64,000 bases of DNA, taken from Pipra filicauda. Lineage: Eukaryota; Chordata; Aves; Passeriformes; Pipridae. The notes beneath the pieces are model-generated. The model was not told the origin of the DNA. It was given only the letters and a program-made list of their open reading frames with translations, and made no database searches. A program made the translations under genes and the position numbers. This document shows positions 59,738 to 64,000 of the stretch, in pieces; position 1 is the stretch's first letter; each line of letters opens with the position of its first letter. The stretch is taken from contig NW_024104622.1 of assembly GCF_003945595.2 (NCBI RefSeq), positions 186,001 to 250,000 of the forward strand, read 5' to 3'.

Positions 59738-60050
59738 TTTGAGCCTGGGGTTCTGTCTGATAAGGGCATGGAATGATAAGACAAGGTGGAATGGTTTCTA
59801 ACTGAAAGAAAATAGGTTTAGATTGGATATTGGGAAGAAATTCTTCCCTGTGAGGATGGTGTGGGAGCCCTGGCATAGGTTGTCCAGAGAAGCTTTGGCT
59901 ACCCCATCCCTGGAAGTGTCGAAGGCCAGGTTGGGTGGGGCTCTGAGCAAGCTGGGATAGTGGAAGGTGTCCCTGCCTGTGGCAGAGAGGTTGGAACAAG
60001 ATGATCTAAAAGGTCCCTTCCAATCCAAACCATTCCATGATTCTGTGAAA
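59738..60050 (+). repeat. CR1 LINE 3' end, second of the pair
   Basis: From about gagcctggggttctgtctga through attgggaagaaattcttccc to ggtcccttccaatccaaacc and ccatgattctgtga. A different subfamily from its left neighbour. Confidence 0.92.
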
Positions 60051-61384
60051 TGTCTGGAGAGACACCATGAGATCAGTCAGGGAATGCTTGTTCTTAGAGG
60101 ATCTGCCTGGCTCCACCAACCAACTATTCTGTGCTTCTCTGTCTCCAGGTGGATCTTTATAATTTCTAGGCATTATAACTGATCTTAAGAGGCCTCCCAA
60201 ACCTTCAAAAATATTTGCATAAAAGCTTTTTGCTCTTGGAAGAGAAAGTTCCTCAGGAACCTGTGGTTTTAATTCAAGGACACCCTTACCTTCCCTTGGG
60301 AAAGATCATCTATGCCAGTAATTAAAGCCTTTGAGCTGTCTAGGAAATTCTGACTTCACTGTTTAGGAAGGTGACACAGCACAGCAAGGTTGGGCATGGA
60401 GAACAAAGCAGACAGTGCCTCAGCTTGCAGGGCAAGGCTAAACCACTTGGAAACTTAGAGAATCCTAAAATAATGCTGAGAACAGCTCTGCTCATGGGCT
60501 CTTTTCAAGCAGGAACTGCTTGGGGTGTAGAGTGTGTGTTGCCCCTTCCAGAGGATGGTTTACGGGCTGTGTGGATCAAGGGCTGGCAGGACTGGAGATG
60601 GTCACAGAGTTACAATCCATAGGGAATGCTCTGGAGAGTGAGAGTAAGCTTGTGGGGGTGATTTTGTTTGTTTGTTTTGTCTGGAACAATTTAGAAGAGC
60701 CCCAAAATCATCCCAGAAGGAGCTATTGGCTGTCGGGCACCATCATTTTTCCGTAGGGTTATTGTGCTCTTTGGGATGTTTATGGTCCAGCCATCCCATG
60801 AGTCTTGCAGTGTAGCTGCTTTGCCTGAAATTCCTGTTTTCAGGATGTCTAATCTGCAGAATCCAAAGCTGTCTGAATTCCTGGCTGCATGTCCTGCATG
60901 ATGGCAGGAAAGTCATTACAAGGCAGCAGGAGGAGCAAAAAACACTGTGAGCTCCATGGGCTTCTCCCGAATTGCTGAAAGCCTCTGATGCCATGGATGA
61001 AGAATAAGTCAGGAAGGTTTCTTTCCTGTGCTTTTTGGGGCTTTGTTGTGATCCCAGTCTTGTTGGTCTCCACCTGGTTTCCTTTGGAGGGAATGTACAG
61101 GTCCCTTTCTTCCCCTGACGCCTGAAAAGTGTCACACAGGATTTGTCTTATCTACAACATCCCACGGACACGTTTTGCTCATCACATCAGTTAATTCATC
61201 CCTCAATGCCTGTCTTTTGAAGAAAAGATTTCTGAAGTCAAGAAACAGCTTCCCTTTCCCCCTGTCCATCACCCAGCACATTAATGACCCTGCCAGAGCT
61301 GTAGATCAGGCAGTAACTCAGCTTGTCTGTGCTGGCAGAGATAAATGAGTCTCCCAGATACAGACAGGAAGGGAAACACAGAAG

Positions 61385-61990
61385 CAGAGAATGGTTTGGG
61401 CTGGAAGGGACCTGAAAGATCATCTTATTCCAACCTCTTTTCCATGGGAAGGGATGCCTTCCACTGTCCCGGGTTGCTCCAAGCCTCATTCAACCTGACC
61501 TTGAACACTTCCAGGGATGGGGCAGCCAAAGCTTCTCTGAGCAACCTGTGCCAGGGCCTCACTGCCCTCACAGGAAGAATTTATTTCTAATATCTAATCT
61601 AAATCTACTCTCTGTCCTGTCCCTCTGTCCCTAGTCAAAAGTCCCTCTCCAGCTCTCTTGGAGCCTCTTTAGGCACTGGAAGGGGATCTCAGGTCTCCCT
61701 GGAGCCTTCTCTTCTCCAGGCTGGACATTCCCATCTCTCCCAGCCTGGCTCCAGAGTAGAGGGGCTCTAGTCCTGTGTTCATCTTCATGGCCACCTCTGG
61801 ACTTGCTCCAGCAGCTCCACATCCTTCTTGTGTTCTGGGTCCCAGAGCTGGAGGCAGAACTCCAGGTGTGGTCCCATAACAGCCGAATAGAGGGACAGAA
61901 TCACCTCCCTGGACCTGCTGGGCTGTCACAACCCCAAAGCCCCATGAAAAACCAGAGCTCTACTCTCCCCTTTGCACCTGTTAATGAGAC
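61385..61990 (-). repeat. CR1 LINE 3' end, reverse, longest copy
   Basis: About 600 bp, from aatggtttgggctggaaggg through ccatgggaagggatgccttc, tctccaggctggacattccc, and into the upstream CR1 region with ccagcagctccacatccttc. Confidence 0.92.
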
Positions 61991-63419
61991 GTTATATATT
62001 AATTATATATTACATGTTTTTTACTGCAGCTCTCCAGCTGTGGGGGAGCAACATTGCCAGTGACATGCCTTTCATGTGACCCCGTGCAGGGTGTCTGTGC
62101 TGGTGTTTCCCAGTCCCCCTGTTCCAGCTCCGTTGCCCTTAATCAGTTTTTATTCCCCACATCTTCAGTTTTGGCTCCAGCTGCAAATCCTGCCTTTTCC
62201 AGCTGCTCCTGGGGATGTATTGAGGGGATGCCTGGGAGAGAGGAAACCACTGTGCTTGCACAGCCTGGCTACACAGGGGCAGGCAGGGAGGTTAATCTGA
62301 ATATTCCCATTAGTTCCCCTGTGTGAAACCCAGTTAAAAGTATCCCTTAATTCAGCCTGTCTGACTGCACTCACAGTGTGCAACCAGGCAGATGGAACTG
62401 TGGTCCCAGGAGCCCTTTTTTAGCCCTGGATGAGAGCAGACAAGACAGGGCAATGCAGTGAAACCCTGTCACACCTCCAGAGCCTGAGGATTTATCCCTG
62501 CTCAACCTGGGGCTGATGGAAGCACCAAGAAGAACACCTTCCAGGGGACTATATTTTCAGGCATCTGCCTTATTCCAAGGACATTTTTTCCTGGAAATAC
62601 CTTGCCACCTGGACTTCCAGGTGTTGCAGGAAAGAGGTGGTGGATTCTGTTGGCAGAAAGCAGCTGGTACAAGGTACCAGCAAAGCACAGGGCTGTGTCC
62701 ATCCCTGTTTGGGAGAGGAGTCAGACTTGTTTGGCCTTTGCTAAGCTGCTCCACAGCATCCAGCCTTGTCCATGGGACTGGGAAAGCGGGTGCTGGCTTA
62801 TTCTCCTGTGTCATTCCCAGCACAGGATGGAGAAGCTGAGCAGCACAAAACAGGGCTTCTGCTGCCTGCCAACAGAGCATGGCTTAATGGCTTTTGACAG
62901 AAGGGAGAAGGGGAGAGGAGAGAGGATTCAGAGGCTCTGAATCAAATGGTCCCTTGCTTCCCTAGGAAAGGGGTCAGGAATACAGAGGGAATAAATGAAT
63001 TCCCTTTACAGAACTGGCAGGAGCCAGACACTGACACCTGGAGGATGCTCCCATTGGGAAGGGGCTTTGGGTTCAGTGATGTGATTCCCAACCTCAGCTC
63101 AGTGCTGAATGTGAGCTGTGAGCTGGAGCCTCATGGGGTTCAGGATGGTTTGTGAGTTCACATGTGACTGTGCAATGTATTCACATAAAAAAAAAAATAT
63201 GTGCAGGGGTGTAAATAGGTGAAAGTTTGGGAACAGGTGAGTGCTGATGGCTGTGTATGAGAAAGGACGTGTGACTGTGTTTCTGGGCACAGTCAGGGCT
63301 GCAGGGTGTTGGTGGGGTGTCAGTGTGGGTGTGAGCACAGGGGAGGGCTGCAGGTATCTCTAAGTGAAAGGCATTATTGGAATATATGTTTATATATGTG
63401 TATGTGCTTGGTTTTGGGC

Positions 63420-63895
63420 CTCTACTACAGGAAAGACATGAAGGTGCTGGAGCGTGTCCAGAGAAGGGCAATGGAGCTGGGGAAATGTCTGGAGTGGCTG
63501 AGGGAGCTGTGGGAGTTCTGCCTGGAGAAAAGGAGACTCAGGGAAGACCCCCTTGCTCTCCAAAACTGCCTGGCAGGAGATTGGAGCCAAGTGGGGGTTG
63601 GGTTCTTCTCCCAGGTGACAAGCGATAGGACAAGAGGAAACAGCCTCACCTTACACCAGGAAAGGTTTAGATTGCATATTTGGGAAAATTGATACATGGA
63701 AAGGGTTGTCAAGCATTGGAATGGGCTGCCCAGGGAGTTGGTTGAGTTCCCATCCCTGAAGATATTTAAAAGACATGTAGATGTGGCATTTGGGGACCTG
63801 GTTTAGTGGTGACCTTGGCAGTGCTGGGTTAACGGTAGGACTTGATATTAGAGGTCTTTTCCCACCTAAATGATTCTATGATCCCATGTTATGTG
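63420..63895 (+). repeat. CR1 LINE 3' end
   Basis: From aggtgctggagcgtgtccag through ggttcttctcccaggtgaca to gaggtcttttcccacctaaa and atgattctatgatccc. Confidence 0.93.
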
Positions 63896-64000
63896 TACAT
63901 ATTTGTGTGTGGACACCAGAGAAGCACACGTTCGTGTGACAATGCACACAGGGACCCAGGTGAGGCTGTTAATCCAACCCATCCTCCACCTGTGCAAGGA

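Larger units (their letters stand above)
55533..64000 (+). other. ADGRB1: Large intron after the GPS-start exon, partial
   Basis: More than 8.4 kb, running off the window. It holds CR1 pieces at 57345, 58270, 59515, 59738, 61385 and 63420, a GT run (57688-57714), small tandem repeats (57861-57905, 58101-58128), and repeat-free AT-rich blocks at about 56400-56840 and 58830-59290. If numbering follows human, this is intron 17, for which an alternative promoter has been reported in mammals; no clear promoter is visible here. Confidence 0.65.

Noticed and set aside
55533..64000. Search for the next ADGRB1 exon (rest of GPS, GPWSWRGC-like)
   Set aside because: No segment codes for it in any frame that I can see, so the exon should lie beyond 64000.
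1..64000. CRISPR array, operon, phage or other prokaryotic system
   Set aside because: GT-AG introns, CR1 elements and an adhesion GPCR show an avian nuclear genome; none of the repeats has the regular spacing of a CRISPR array.

Overview
The window is vertebrate intronic and exonic DNA from a bird. More than two dozen truncated CR1 LINE 3' ends with their (ATTCTATG)n-type tails are scattered through it, and no other animal group carries that repeat profile. Its one gene is the extracellular part of ADGRB1 (BAI1, brain-specific angiogenesis inhibitor 1), an adhesion GPCR, on the + strand. I find fifteen coding exons between 9897 and 55532, totalling 1876 nt with a continuous reading frame across every junction. 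Assignment to ADGRB1 rather than ADGRB2 or ADGRB3 rests on five thrombospondin type 1 repeats (TSRs), and on the sequence of the TSR1-TSR2 linker and of TSR2/TSR3.

Layout: 1-9896 is intron upstream of TSR1; the signal peptide and CUB-like N-terminus must lie further 5'. TSR1 is at 9897-10055. A short linker exon at 18138-18245 carries the conserved stretch near the reported metalloprotease site. TSR2 to TSR5 are at 24672, 27336, 31346 and 34982. The hormone-receptor motif (HRM) is split over 38571-38672 and 40439-40545. Seven exons of the GAIN domain run from 41361 to 55532. The window then ends inside a large intron (55533-64000 and beyond). The rest of the GPS, the seven-helix region and the cytoplasmic tail are not present.

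All TSR exons, the linker exon and the first HRM exon are phase 1-1, so each can be skipped without changing the frame. The TSR array is the part known in mammals to bind phosphatidylserine and bacterial LPS and to be released as anti-angiogenic vasculostatin fragments.

The introns hold mostly CR1 pieces, microsatellites, several local or dispersed duplications, and some AT-rich CR1-free blocks that look like candidate regulatory DNA. The least ordinary item is a tRNA-Glu-derived SINE of about 350 bp (25715-26064) with an RTE-like tail, nested in a CR1 with a perfect 14-bp target-site duplication. tRNA-derived SINEs are rare in birds. A candidate 36-nt in-frame microexon just before TSR2 is the most interesting coding possibility. 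I see no second gene, no bacterial feature and no CRISPR array.
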